DNA of 64,000 nucleotides from Glandiceps talaboti (GCF_964340395.1 NC_135558.1:8030001-8094000), one strand, 5' to 3'; positions 36,385 through 48,439 are shown, counted from the first letter of the stretch. The notes: generated by a model from the letters alone, not told the origin. Numbers and translations are program-made.

Positions 36385-38896
36385 ATGTCTACAAATGAAA
36401 TGGACCAACCAAGGTAAGACAACTCATACGTATACATTCACGAACCCTACCCCAACACACATACACATGAATGTAAAACAATTCGTATGTTCACCAACCC
36501 CACCCCACAAGGTAAGACAACTCGTATATTCACCAACCCCCGCCCCACAAGCTTAAGGTAAGACAACTCGCGTGTTCACCAACCCCACTCCAGAAGGTAT
36601 TACCTTAGACGAATCGCATCTTCAATATTTGAAATACTTTCATAAGTCTATGTGTTTCTCTTTCAGATAACATGATTTAGAAAATTTAATGTATAAACGT
36701 GCGTTTTTGTGTCCCATTCTTCATTATTTCATTTTTTCTACGTTATTGAAGCAAAAAACTCCTTAAATAAGTTAACATTCATGAGTCCAATCTGATTAAA
36801 ATATGATGTTTTGAAAGTGGCTAGATGTCTTTATTTACCTCTATTTCCATCGTGTTGTGACATTAACACTTTACTACACTTTAATGCCCCCCCCCCCATC
36901 TTAGTTACTGTATTGAAATTTAGGGTAACACCTACCGTACATTACTTGAGCCACTTTTACTCCTACAAAAGAATCTTGTCCGATTTATAACTTGTTCAGA
37001 TTATCAGACATATTCTGCTCCCCTTTTCAATCAGCTACGAATACTGGATATCCACAAGCTCTGTAAGCTCCAAACATGCATGTTTGTCTGTGACTTACAA
37101 AATAGCCGCTATACCACTGCATTACTAATCGTCTACCCCATAGCTACCCTTCCAGATCAGCCCCCAGTTGTAAACTTCCCATTCCAAAAGTTAACCTTAC
37201 AATATGTCAGAAAAATTTCAAATATGCTTTAACCAAACAATGGAACTCCCTGTCAAATACAGTTAAGAACAGACTTAAACGTTATAAATTTAAGAAATCA
37301 ATAAAGTCACACTTTTTTCCTCATTGATTGTTATTTCCCCATTGTTGTACATATGTAAATATCTTCTTTTTTTTTGTGTTGTCATAGATTTCGTTTGTTT
37401 TGGGTTTCCGTTCTGGTCGTTTGGTACTCTTTGTGCTATCACTTTTGTTTAGTATTGTTCACTTGTAATATTATGTATACAAGCGTAAATAAGTACAAAT
37501 GTATGTGTATTTGATTATTTATATATACACCTTGTATTTAGTTACTTTCCATATTTGTCAGGACTATGGACTAGATTAGTTTCAAGTGAACTATTTCCAT
37601 ATAGTCCTCACCAGAACATTTTCTTATTAATGATATTTTCATTTTGCATTGTTATTATCATATGTTTTTTGGTGGAAATAAATTCAATTCAATTCAATTC
37701 AATACATACATCGTGCGTGACTAACGACGTCCAAGTGAAATTCTAATCTATCCAGAGATGGTGTGATTCGTTTTTTTTTTTGACGTAATTTCAAACCACG
37801 AATACGCGTTTAAGAAATCAACATTTAGAATTACATGTGACTTTGTCTTTGGAACTTAATGTTTAGGGTGCTGATATCGAAATTCGAACATTCGGTATTA
37901 GGTATGAGAAAAGGTATCATTTTCTAGGTTGGAATATATTTTGAAAGACCTGCCCAAGTTCAGGGGTAGAGTTTACTTAAATTTTGCTCAGAATATTCGT
38001 TGCATTCTCAAAATTATGATTACAATTGTTATTATTTCTAAAATAATCAATTGTTTTGATCAGGTCTTAGCTATTTCAACTGTTGTCTCAATCATTACAT
38101 AGATCAAGGGTCTCGAGCTAGTTAAATGTTTGGGTGTTTGGAATGTCAAGAGTTTAGGTGTGGATTTGGAAGTCTCAGCAGAGTCACCTGATTTCATTTT
38201 ACATGGAGTTGCGCAGCGGGCCCCTCTTCACCCCCGTCTAGGTCACAACACAAATATATTTGAACGAATAACATCGTTGGAATGACATCACAATAAATAC
38301 ATTTGATTGCGAAAACACATGTAACGCCGACGATAACTCACTGTATAAAAACAATTATTGTCTATGTACAAAACACAACCATCACTGTATGGCTGGATAA
38401 CTGGTGTCAGTTAGTCATTACGCTCCTGAACAAGGTCCCGCTCTAGACATGGATTACGAATTAACAATTTATTTGTACATTTGGGACGTCCACCATGTTA
38501 TATTATGTTATGTTCATATTCCGACGGTAACTGTTGCTTGTTGTTTCCGCTTTCCTTCGATAACTGCAAACTTCGAAGAAACTTAAATAGATAGTACGAG
38601 TGAAAGGTACCCCCTAACTTTCCAGTAAAACGTTGAAACGTGAAACGTTGTTTGTAGTTTGATTTTGATTGCGTTTCAAAAAACGAATTTTCGAATTTCG
38701 ATAGCAATACCCTAAACACTAACTTCCAAAGTCACATGTAATTTCAAATGTTGATTTCTTAAACATGTATTCATGGTTTGAAATTACGTCAAAAAACGAA
38801 TTATGTCATCTCTGGATAGATTAGGATTTCACTTGGACGTCGTTAGTCACGCACCATACATACATACATACATACATACATACATACATACATACA

Positions 38897-38927
<31 letters not shown>

Positions 38928-40648
38928 GTGAGAGAGAGAGAGAGAGGGAGGGAGAAAGAGAGAAAGCGAGAGAGAGAGTGTGTGTGTGTGTGTGTGGGTG
39001 TGGGTGGGTGGGTGGGTGGGTGTGTGTTTTGACAATTACCTATCTATGCTTCTTTCAAGTTGCTGTGGACGAAAACTTGATTGCAGATTCATGAGAAGAA
39101 GTCACAGCCCAACACTGACTATTGGATCAACCGAACTTCACGAAGTAAGCAATGTCGGCTCATCATTCTGTGAAGAGATTGAAGGTAAGAGGGTAGGCTT
39201 CTGTAGAACCACCTTCCTTACAAAGACTGGTAAAAATAAGCAAATGCTGAAAATGTTGACCTTAACGTTGGTACCAATCGTAGTATTGATAGCTTTGACT
39301 GTCATTGACCTGAATAATACCATACTACGGAACTTTGACGCTGTCGAGATTCATCGGAACGTACGGTTCAGTCGCCAGGTTGGCACCCTCGTTCACACCC
39401 TTCAAATAGAACGAGATATGACGGCCCTTTATATCAGCTCACTCGAACAGTCTCGTCCAGGAGCAGAAAGGAAGATTTTCCTTATCAATACCTACCCATT
39501 GACTGATGAAGTTCTAGAAAGCCTACTCGATTGGCCTACATATGGTACAACTGCCTATCAACACTTTGAAAACAAGGAAGAGTTTGCATCATGGCTGTTC
39601 GAGTATAGACTGACACTGGATATTCACAACACAACAGTGTATGAGGTAAGACAGCTAGACATATAGAAAGGGAATAGGTGTACACTTTAATAGCTTAAAG
39701 GGATATTGAGACTTAATTGCCTATTCGATGTAAATGTAAATAAAGAGATTTATATGTATCTGGTCATATTGCCACCCTTAGTTTTTTCATTGAAATTGTA
39801 ACGCCCGGGGTGTAACGCCGACACTAATATCAGTAAAGCTTGATTCTGATGTTACCGAATTGAGAATTTGTAAACACAGGAAATATGCGGAGATATGAAA
39901 GAAAAGGTTTTAAGTCACTGAGATAGAAACATTTTGGGTAATCAGTAGAGAGGTAGGCAGAAGCCAGACAGACAGACAGACATATCATTAGTTTTCCCAT
40001 GGGAGCAAAAATGATACGGTGAGACAATAGCAATTTTCAAAAAATTCTGCTTTAGGAGGGTGGTGATGCCACGTTCTGTAAAATCGAGCATTATATAAAA
40101 GTTTGTTCCTGAATATTGTATGTATCTGAGGCTTCTGACGCAATATTTTGACTACTGTCGGGAAAGGGAAGACATAATCGTGCTTTCAAGACCCACTAAG
40201 TACAGAGCCAGCATAATGTGTCCGGATGGCCAACCCAACAACGTACATCTGTCAATACCCCCACGTGGGCAAGTTCATCGAAATGAGACGTCCACATACA
40301 AAAAATGTAGTAGTCCTAAGGTATCCCAGGCCTATACGACTTAATATAAATGTTAATGAACTAAGAATTATGGTTTTTACTTAAAATTGCATTTGCCAAT
40401 TTTACAAAAGTCCATAGCGTGTTGGGTGGCCACTTTGCAATTGTTATGTTTTTGATTAATTATTACTAAAGGAAAGGCTTGAAATAGATATTTTGTATCA
40501 ATGTTAGAGGGACATATGGTCAACAGGAATAGGCTTCACAGGAAAGACATTCAACAGAGAAAATATATTCATGAACACTAATCATTTTACGACATGATGG
40601 CATGCAAACAGAATCATATAGATACAAAGCTTGCACACACACACACAG

Positions 40649-40688
<40 letters not shown>

Positions 40689-40723
40689 GCACGCACGCAC
40701 AGAGTTTGTTTGCCTGCCAATGT

Positions 40724-40765
<42 letters not shown>

Positions 40766-41579
40766 GTCTCTGTCTCTGTCTCTGTCTCTCAAAAATTTCA
40801 CAAATTTCTAGGGGGGGGGGGGTTCATGAAAAAACCACATGGTTATTTAATGCAACATAAATCGACCTGCAATTCTGGCACTTCTCAAAGTACAAGACTT
40901 GTTTCATCACAATCACTTATCTATCAGTCAAGGTATAACAAGCGCAAATGTTGATAGTTAAATTATTTCAGTTTGTGACAATTCCTTCTAACAATAACAA
41001 TGTTCACATTTATACTTGCATTGTTGACAAGCTGTGCAACACAAACCGGCATTGGAACTAAAGTTGTCTAAAAAGTAGAACAGCTGTGAACTATTTAAAA
41101 TATACCCGCATTGCCCAATGGAAATATATTGTGTGTAAAGGACTTAAAGTCCAAAAGAGATATTTTCATTTTCCCTGCCTTCATATCAGTACATTCCATA
41201 CAGTTCTGCAGAACCATTGGTGCTATTTTGAAGTTTTATACATAGAAACTTTGAAGTTTTTTACGAGTATTAAATTTCCAAAGTATTCGTATACATACAT
41301 ACATACATACATACATACATACATACATACATACATACATACATACATACATGCATGTATGCATGCATGCATACATACATACATACATACATACATACAT
41401 ACATACATACATACATACATACATACATACATACATGCATGCATGCATGCATACATGCATGCATACATGCATACATACATACATACATAGATACATACAT
41501 ACATACATACATACATACATACATACATACATACATGCATGCATGCATGCATGCATGCATGCAGGCAGGCAGGCAGGCA

Positions 41580-41621
<42 letters not shown>

Positions 41622-41866
41622 CATACATACATGCATGCATGCATGCACGCACGCACGCACGCACTCACGCACGCACGCACGCACACACACACACACATAC
41701 ATACATACATACATACATACATACTTGTCAACATGCATACATACATACATACATACGTATACATACATACATACATGCATGCATACATACATACATACAT
41801 ACATACATACATACATGCATGCATGCATGCAGGCAGGCAGGCAGGCAGGTAGGCAGGCAGGCAGGC

Positions 41867-41901
<35 letters not shown>

Positions 41902-44900
41902 TAGACGGGCGGGCGGGCGGGCAGGCAGGCAGGCAGGCATACATACATACATACATACATGTACATACATACATACATATACATACATACATACATGCAT
42001 ACACACACACACACATGCATGCATGCATGCATGCATGCATGCATGCATGCATACATACATACATACATACATACATACATACATACATACATACATACAT
42101 ACATACATACATACATACTTGTCAACATGCATACATACATACATACATACATACATACATACATACATACATACATACATACATGCATACATGGGGGCAT
42201 GTAAAAAGGGAAATCCTCCGCGGGGTCCCCCAGATTAAGGATATTTAAACATGCATGTTACATACATTTTTCCTGTTAAAAAATAGGTCATTAACTTCTA
42301 CACTGGAGCAAACCAGATTTTTATCGACTGGTTGTATGAAGCCGTTGGGAAATCGGGAGGTCAAGGGTTATGGGAAACATTGGTCGCCTATCAACTATTG
42401 ATTGTAGGGATGGAACAGATTGGCATCGAACGAACGTTGGGGGCGATATTTTATACTCATGGTGGACTGAAGCGACATCTTGACTATCTATGGTACATGG
42501 AAATGTTTCAGGTAAAGATGGACATTTGTTCCTATTACTGTATCCCTCCAATGAAAGAGTATGTCACGTCAACCGGCATTATACATCGGCAAAGATACGA
42601 TGGCCGCTAGGGACAAAGAGGTGCGCGTGCTCTATCAAAAAAGAGGTTCCAAATCAAAAAGTGGCTTTCCCAATCAAAAAGAGATGTGCTCTCACCACTG
42701 TCGCTCCCATCAAAGATGATACATGCTCCAACCAAAGAGTCGCTCGCATCAAAAAAGAGATGAGCTCCCACCAAAGAGTCGCTAACATCATACATCAGTG
42801 TCACCCAGCTACCGCATGAAAAAGTGGTGTGCTCCCAAAAAAATGGCGTGCTCGAACAAACAGTTGTTCAATCAAGGCACGTCTCTCTTTTTTTTTCAAA
42901 TTGGTTGGAGCACGTCTCGTTTTTTATGGGAGCAACTCTTTGGTTTGAGTACGTCTCATCTTAAATTTGATGAAATGGTAGTCTGTACATCATGAACAAA
43001 TTCTCGCTACCTGCAATACAATTCTACACATTACTGTGGAGTCAAATGGAACGAGGTCGCGCGACAACGCGTTCTAATGTCGACAACTACACTTCCGGTC
43101 GGCTATACTAATACACAGGAATGTTTCTTTCCCATTTTCAGTTGTAGACATCTCTTGTAATTTTGCTCTGGAAAGATACTGTACATATTTAATTTTCCTA
43201 CCTCCATAAGTATATGAGCTTAAAACTTGCGTTTATCTTATTTGTTACAAATTAAACTGTTTGGAAGAAACATTCACGTGTAATTGACATATAGGCGACC
43301 AGAAGTGTAGGTGTCGACAAATGCAAGCGCGGTCGCGAGACTGCGTTCCATTTGACTCCTTAGCGATGCATGGAATTGTATTGCAGATAGCGAGAATTGT
43401 TCATGATCCTCAGACCGATAAATCTAGATTTGGAAGTTGATATACCAATGCATTGCAGTTTACTCGATTCCCATGTCGGGTAAATGTGTACCTTGTGTAG
43501 TAACTCGTTCGATTTTGGTTTGTTCTTGATATACAGGTTGGTGATAGTAACATATTGGCCTCTCAGAAGTATTCTCCGATATTGAACGAAATTCTCGAGA
43601 ATAAGGTGCAAGAATTAGACTACGACTTTCGTGGTACGATCGAAGAGCTCCGTCAGCCGATAAGATTTAATAACCTGACACGTCCACCTTCTTGGGCAGA
43701 CAGTACCTATTGGTTTGATAATATGACCATTTATATAGACACACTGAAAGACAGCCAACGTAAAATGGCGGACATTATACTGGTGAAGCTAGAAGAGCTG
43801 GTGCGACGAGATGAAGGAGATTTGGCTCTCCAGATCGGTATCATGGTTGTCATGTGCATTATGTGCGTTTTCATGATCAGGGCTGTACAGACACTCACAA
43901 ATAATATCCAAAATTATGCCGTTCTTCTGGCAAACCAGACGAGATCTCTTGGCAGACAACGCAAGCGGGCTGAAGAAATATTATTCCAAATGTTACCGAA
44001 GCAGGTCGCTGACCAATTGAAATTGAACAAAACTATCAATGCCGAATCATACACCGACGCTACAGTCGCCCTGTCGAGCATTGTCGGATTTGCTCGGTTA
44101 GTTTCGGAAAGCTCCCCGGTGACGGTCGTTGAAATATTAAACAAGGTGTATGCCCATTTCGACAACCTTGTCAGTCGATATGATGTCTACAAATTGGAAA
44201 CAGTTGATAACTCGTACATGGTAGTGTCAGGTAAGTATTTATCATTATCCTAACAATAGGGACCCAAACACATAATACTTAACATTAGGGAGCCTTCAGA
44301 AATTACAAGCAAGACGGAAGGCTGGAGAAAATCAAGCCTGGTCTGTAGCATATTGTGACCCTCCCCCTCGTCCGTTGCGCTAAAAATGACCATCTTTCAA
44401 CTTCTTTTCTATAAAATATGACCTCCCCCCTGTTCAAATATAGTATCTAAACATAGTTTTTAACCCCCCCCCCCCCCCCCCATGGCGTAGTTGTTAGAGC
44501 TCAATATTTGTAGTCAAGATGTCCTGGGTTCGAATCCCACTAGAGACTGAATTTTTCTGTAGTAAGATCCCATCACATCGGTAGTTTTAAAGGCACTGTT
44601 GTTTCCCACCAGTGATTTTGTGTTTGTGTTAAAAGCAAAACCTACGTTTGGATTTAACTGGCTGATCCCCAATATTTTGCCACGCTGTTTCCCGTTTTAC
44701 TGTTGAGACCCCGCTCCCCCTCACACCACAACTAACAGTTAATTCACTGTATGTCACTGATATGCTATGATAATCTTAATCATACTTTTTAATTCTTATA
44801 AAGCGCATTACATTAAAAATAATCACAATGTGCTGTACAACTGATTGGAAAAACAAAAAACAGACATAAAAGACAACAAAAATACACTATTTGAAAAAAA

Positions 44901-47900
44901 TGGTAAAAATGTACCGATATTAGAAACATAATTAGTAAAAGGTTCACATACAATAAGGTAAAATATGTAAAATTACTAATTATTATAAAAACGACTTAAA
45001 AAGGTAAGTTTTCAAATTGTTTTAAAACTATTGCATGGAGAATCATGATATTGGCATTGGTGGGGTATGGTTGCAGTTGGGGTTGGAACTGGTGGCAGTG
45101 GTGGGATCATGCCAAAATCACAGAATAGTGCGTTAGATAAAAAAAACGAGTCGAAGTGAAATGTAACCCTTCCCTAATTTCGATTTTCTAAAATATGGCC
45201 CTCCCCGAGGACCGATTTGTAAAAAATTACCCACCCCTAATTCCTCCACCCCCCCCCTGAAATTAGTGAAGGCTCTCTTAAAGCGTCTTATTCCGAGTCT
45301 GAAACTGTTGTCAATTGTAAACATATTCCCATTAATACATATTTTGGGGACCTTGAATATTCATTTCCCATTCCCTATTTGCCTTCTACTGTTATAATAT
45401 CCAATCCACACCAAACTATACATACATTTTTCACCTGAATGCTACAATTATAATGTTTACGTTCAAAACAGGTGTACCAAACAGGAATGGACGACGTCAT
45501 GCCTCTGAAATAGCTATTTTGGCTTTAGAACTGGTCAGCTTTATGCGTCACCTAACTATTCCGACAGTGATTGGTACTAGATTATCAGTACGTGTTGGTG
45601 TACACACTGGATCAGTTGTAGCTGGTATTGTTGGCAATGTGATTCCTCGCTACAACATTCTCGGGGATGCCGTTAATATAGCCATGTTCCTTGAGTCTAC
45701 TGGAATGCGTAAGTATGATTCAGTTGCAAAGAAACATCTAAATTTACAATAGAAGTAAAATAACCTACGAAACAAAACTTGCTCTGGCTTGACAACAATG
45801 TTTATTACTAACATTGCTACATTTTACGTCAGACTCGACAAAGTTAGTCTACTTCTTAATGGTTTTTACATGTTAAAGATGTGATACACCTAAAAGTCAT
45901 GCAAATAAATATAGCAATGCTGGTAAGAATGTTGCCATGCCAGATAATACAATGTAAACAAATGTAGCAAAATTAAAGTTTTGACTTTTGTAGAACCGGA
46001 CGACGAAATGTAGCAATGTTAGTAAGATGTGAGGCGGGCGATGTTTTGTTTCAGGCTAACTCTTTTATATTATATGGGGATTATATTACGTGCGGATGAT
46101 TCCAGTGAAAACACCTCTCTGTGCGTGATTGACCACCTCGGATCTATCAAACTACGTCGAATTCGATACAAATACTTTAGTTTGCATTATGTGTTTGTAT
46201 TTTGTACACTAGCGCCAAGACCTCGGTTAAAGACTGGTCCACGTTAAAGGGGATCACCACTCCCGGAAATAGATACATTTTTATTATTATAATTAGTATT
46301 TGACTTTATTTAAACTCGATATAGACTGTTGAGCCAAAGGCTCTTCTCACACAGTATCGAGATAAAAATATACAATATATACATTAAAAATACCAAGAAG
46401 TAAAAATACAAACGAATGAAACGAATACAAAATGCTGTAAAATGGAAAAAGCCAGAAGAGACCACTACAAAACTAACGGTTTCTTAAAAGATGAAATTTA
46501 CATGTATACGTTTACATTGTAAAAGACTGAAGAGTTCTGCAGGATTTGACATCAACACTTAAATAATTCCATATTTTAACACCATTATATCTAAAACTCG
46601 TCTTAAAAATCTGTGTTCTGTGATTTGGAATGTATAGTTCATATCTGGCTACATTGCGAGTACGATTACTTGCGATTTCAGAGAAACATCAAGTTGATCT
46701 TGTGCTTTTATAGCGAAGAGCACTAACATTGGTTTTGTGCCCCCCCCCCACACACACACATACACATACGCACACAATTAGGAACTAATATCTATATTAT
46801 TCTTGTCTTGCAGCAAACTGTATCCAAATAAGTGAAGCGACATACTGGCCACTTAAAGAAATGGGAATATTTGCTTTGCGTGAAAGAGGTGTGATGTTGA
46901 TAAAAGTACATACTTACTTAAAGGTACGTTCTTACTGAAAAGTCTACACCTCTAGCTCTCCTCCCAGGTCCTTCTCCCCTCTATAGTTTGTGCTCCTCTT
47001 CTCCCCTCTCGTTAAACTGCCACAACTCCTTAATGTATGTTGACCACAAATAGTGATATTTCTCGCTTTTTAAGGTGTGGCAATGATCTTTTCAATTATT
47101 GATATTCACTTTTACATCAATTATATCAATAACGTTTTGTCATGTTTTCCCCAAAGGTAGGACATAGACAGTGTAATCTATGGTTAGGGTGGAGTCTATG
47201 TCTTATTTCTTGTCAATGAAGGACAGAGTGTGTTCCATTTTATCCATTTGAAATAAAACGAAAGAAATTTGAGTTCACTATCTTGTTTTCAAGGAAATCG
47301 ACGAAATTTTATAACACAGCATGCGGCGGCCATATTGGATTGGAAGCAGGCCCGTTGCCCCCTCGTCATTTTGCCCCCCCCCCCGGCCCATTGCCCTCGG
47401 CTTTTTGCCCCCTTGTCATTTTGCCCCCCCCCCCCGCCGGCCTCTTGCCCCCTCACCTGAATCGAACGTACTTTTAGAAACTTTAATTTTAGTTTTACTC
47501 GACATGACAACAGTAAATAACAATAGTTGTCGCATAATAATAATATTCTGCCATGGATGACGACCTTGGTATTCGGATTGGACGACCCTATGGGGGAGTA
47601 GCAATTATGTGGCGAAAGTCACTCGGCCATAGTATCAAGTTAAAGTTATTGAATGACACTAGACTTATCGGGGTCGAACTAAATACTACAGCTACAAATC
47701 TATTTATAATTTGTGCTTATTTACGAGAGATTTATGTTCGAGAGATAACTATGATGATTATATGAATTATTTAGCTAAAATCGATAGCATGATCCAGGAT
47801 ATGGAGACCGTTAATGTTATTGTCCTTGGGGATTTCAACTCTAATTTAGAAACATTGTTTGGTGATGAACTTGAACAATTTTGTAAAGATAATAATTGGA

Positions 47901-48377
47901 TTCTAAAATGGGTAAATTGTGATAACATTTAGACCAGTCGTTTATTTTGACTTTTATTTTACACCGTGACGGTGACCGCTAACCTTTTTCTTGATCTTCA
48001 CAGAAAATTAGTTGATGTTTACTTGAACAAAGTCACACAACAAATGTTCAATTTTAGAAGTTTATTTTGTATGATTATATTTTCACTAACAGGGAAAGGA
48101 TACAATGACCACTTTTTGGCTACTTGGACGACGACTGCCTGGTGGTGAATTTGACGACGATCCAGACAGCCAGGGCGAGCTGAACATCAATGTTCCAGAT
48201 AATGTGGGTAGAGAGAGCAACATGGTCAAATCATCACCGACTTCGAAGCCACAAGCTCTTCATATCGGTGAACTGCAATCGTCCCTACCTGTTTCAGTGC
48301 CTCAGTTATATGACATGCCGCAAAAGACAGCACGAAACAACATACCTTCTTCTGCCCTTGAAGAAATGCCTGAATAA
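36385..48377 (+). CDS. NIT-domain receptor guanylate cyclase-like protein, copy C (predicted pseudocyclase)
   Basis: Seven exons: 36385-36413, 39087-39645, 42287-42511, 43537-44230, 45472-45708, 46814-46905, 48093-48377, all in phase, 706 residues. Exon lengths 559, 225, 694, 237 and 92 equal those of copy A. The short first exon (MSTNEMDQP) matches the first exon of A. Layout: TM1 (TLTLVPIVVLIALTVIDL), NIT ectodomain (RFSRQVGTLVHTLQIERD), TM2, signalling helix (QMLPKQVADQL), degenerate cyclase domain, and an acidic tail (FDDDPDSQGEL) also found in A. The first metal Asp is Ser (ALSSIVGF, residue 452), the second is Asn (LETVDNSYMVVSG, residue 496), the RYC Cys is Asn (PRYNILGD), and the ASR Arg is Phe (IAMFLES). 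The frame is otherwise intact. Exon 6 could instead end at 46923 (AAG|GTACGT), adding six in-frame codons. An AATAAA signal at 48434 supports the 3' end. Confidence 0.93.
36900..37705 (+). mobile_element. Degenerate 3' end of a CR1/L2-like non-LTR retrotransposon
   Basis: It starts just after a poly-C run with a reverse-transcriptase C-terminal motif (YCIEI*GNTYRTLLEPL, where the Trp codon is now a stop), followed by LLLLQKNLVRFITCSDYQ. Frameshifts and stops follow, then a 3' UTR ending in an (ATTCA)n tail at 37680-37703. It is 5' truncated and dead, and lies in intron 1 of copy C. Confidence 0.8.
37713..38854. mobile_element. Non-autonomous DNA transposon with long terminal inverted repeats, 1,142 bp
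   Basis: The arms 37713-37892 and about 38680-38854 are reverse complements at high identity. Both termini read gtgcgtgactaacgacgtcc inward and are flanked by catacat microsatellite DNA. The interior carries no transposase I can recognise. It lies in intron 1 of copy C, directly after the retrotransposon tail. Confidence 0.82.
38857..39027. repeat. (CATA)n, (GA)n and (GT/GGGT)n compound microsatellite
   Basis: Three adjoining arrays, ending about 60 bp before exon 2 of copy C. Similarity to copy A upstream of exon 2 stops here, as it stops at a (TA)n array in A. Confidence 0.95.
40635..40788. repeat. (CA)n and (TGTC)n arrays
   Basis: CA units with CACG variants, then TGTC/TCTG units, in intron 2 of copy C. 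Confidence 0.95.
41289..42190. repeat. 900-bp tetranucleotide array (CATA with CATG, CAGG, CACG and CGGG blocks)
   Basis: A continuous 4-bp-register array in intron 2 of copy C. Blocks of CATA alternate with CATG, GCAG, CACG, GACA and GGGC. A non-repeat phrase, acttgtcaacatgc, occurs twice (41723 and 42117), pointing to duplication of a larger unit. The long ORFs on both strands are repeat translations. Confidence 0.97.
42605..42960. repeat. Degenerate 20-bp repeats in opposite orientations
   Basis: The left half repeats a unit like atcaaaaagagatgtgctcc and accaaagagtcgct; the right half (from about 42890) repeats the complement (ggttggagcacgtctc, gggagcaactctttgg). The halves could fold on each other. 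It lies in intron 3 of copy C. Confidence 0.7.
42990..43406. mobile_element. MITE-like foldback element, about 417 bp
   Basis: The arms of about 144 bp (42990-43133 and 43262-43406) are reverse complements. Shared words include catgaacaa, ttctcgcta, ctgcaatacaatt, gagtcaaatggaacg and gaatgtttctt. There is a 128-bp spacer with no ORF. It lies in intron 3 of copy C. Confidence 0.78.
44482..44552 (+). mobile_element. tRNA-derived SINE head (A and B box)
   Basis: The A-box-like tggcgtagttgttagagctc at 44483 and a perfect B box ggttcgaatcc at 44527-44537 are about 45 bp apart, as in a tRNA. The acceptor ends do not pair well and a poly-C run precedes it. A SINE or tRNA pseudogene is more likely than a functional tRNA. 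Confidence 0.55.
46265..46700 (-). mobile_element. 3' end of a non-LTR retrotransposon
   Basis: Read on the minus strand it encodes the typical reverse-transcriptase tail TRNVARYELYIPNHRTQ, then SFRYNGVKIWNYL, then a 3' UTR ending AATAAAGTCAAATA plus AT-rich sequence. It is 5' truncated and lies in an intron of copy C. Confidence 0.75.
47335..47455. repeat. C-rich degenerate repeat (G-quadruplex prone on the minus strand)
   Basis: Repeated cattttgcccccc and cgttgccccc phrases in the last intron of copy C. A related G-rich copy in the opposite orientation lies at 49275-49435. Confidence 0.7.
47553..47935 (+). mobile_element. Endonuclease-domain fragment of a non-LTR retrotransposon
   Basis: The first frame reads RPYGGVAIMWRKSL and VELNTTATNLFIICAYL; a frameshift near 47715 leads to RDNYDDYMNYLAKIDSM and NVIVLGDFNSNLETLFGDEL, the exonuclease-endonuclease-phosphatase motif of LINE ORF2. 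It is truncated at both ends and lies in the last intron of copy C. Confidence 0.85.
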
Positions 48378-48433
48378 TAGTTCGAGAACTCAAGACAGAA
48401 TGCATGAAGAAACGGAATCTTTTATAAGGCCAA

Positions 48434-48439
48434 AATAAA
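48434..48439 (+). terminator. Polyadenylation signal AATAAA of copy C
   Basis: The canonical hexamer lies 57 nt after the TAA of copy C, in AT-rich context. Confidence 0.55.

Noticed and set aside
41223-42248. Very long ORFs on both strands (up to 325 codons) rich in His-Thr-Tyr-Ile or Cys-Met-Val-Tyr
   Set aside because: They are translations of the CATA-type tetranucleotide array, which has no stops in several frames; they sit inside an intron of copy C.
44482-44552. Functional tRNA gene
   Set aside because: A and B boxes are present, but the acceptor stem does not pair and the flanks look like a SINE, so I call it a tRNA-derived element.
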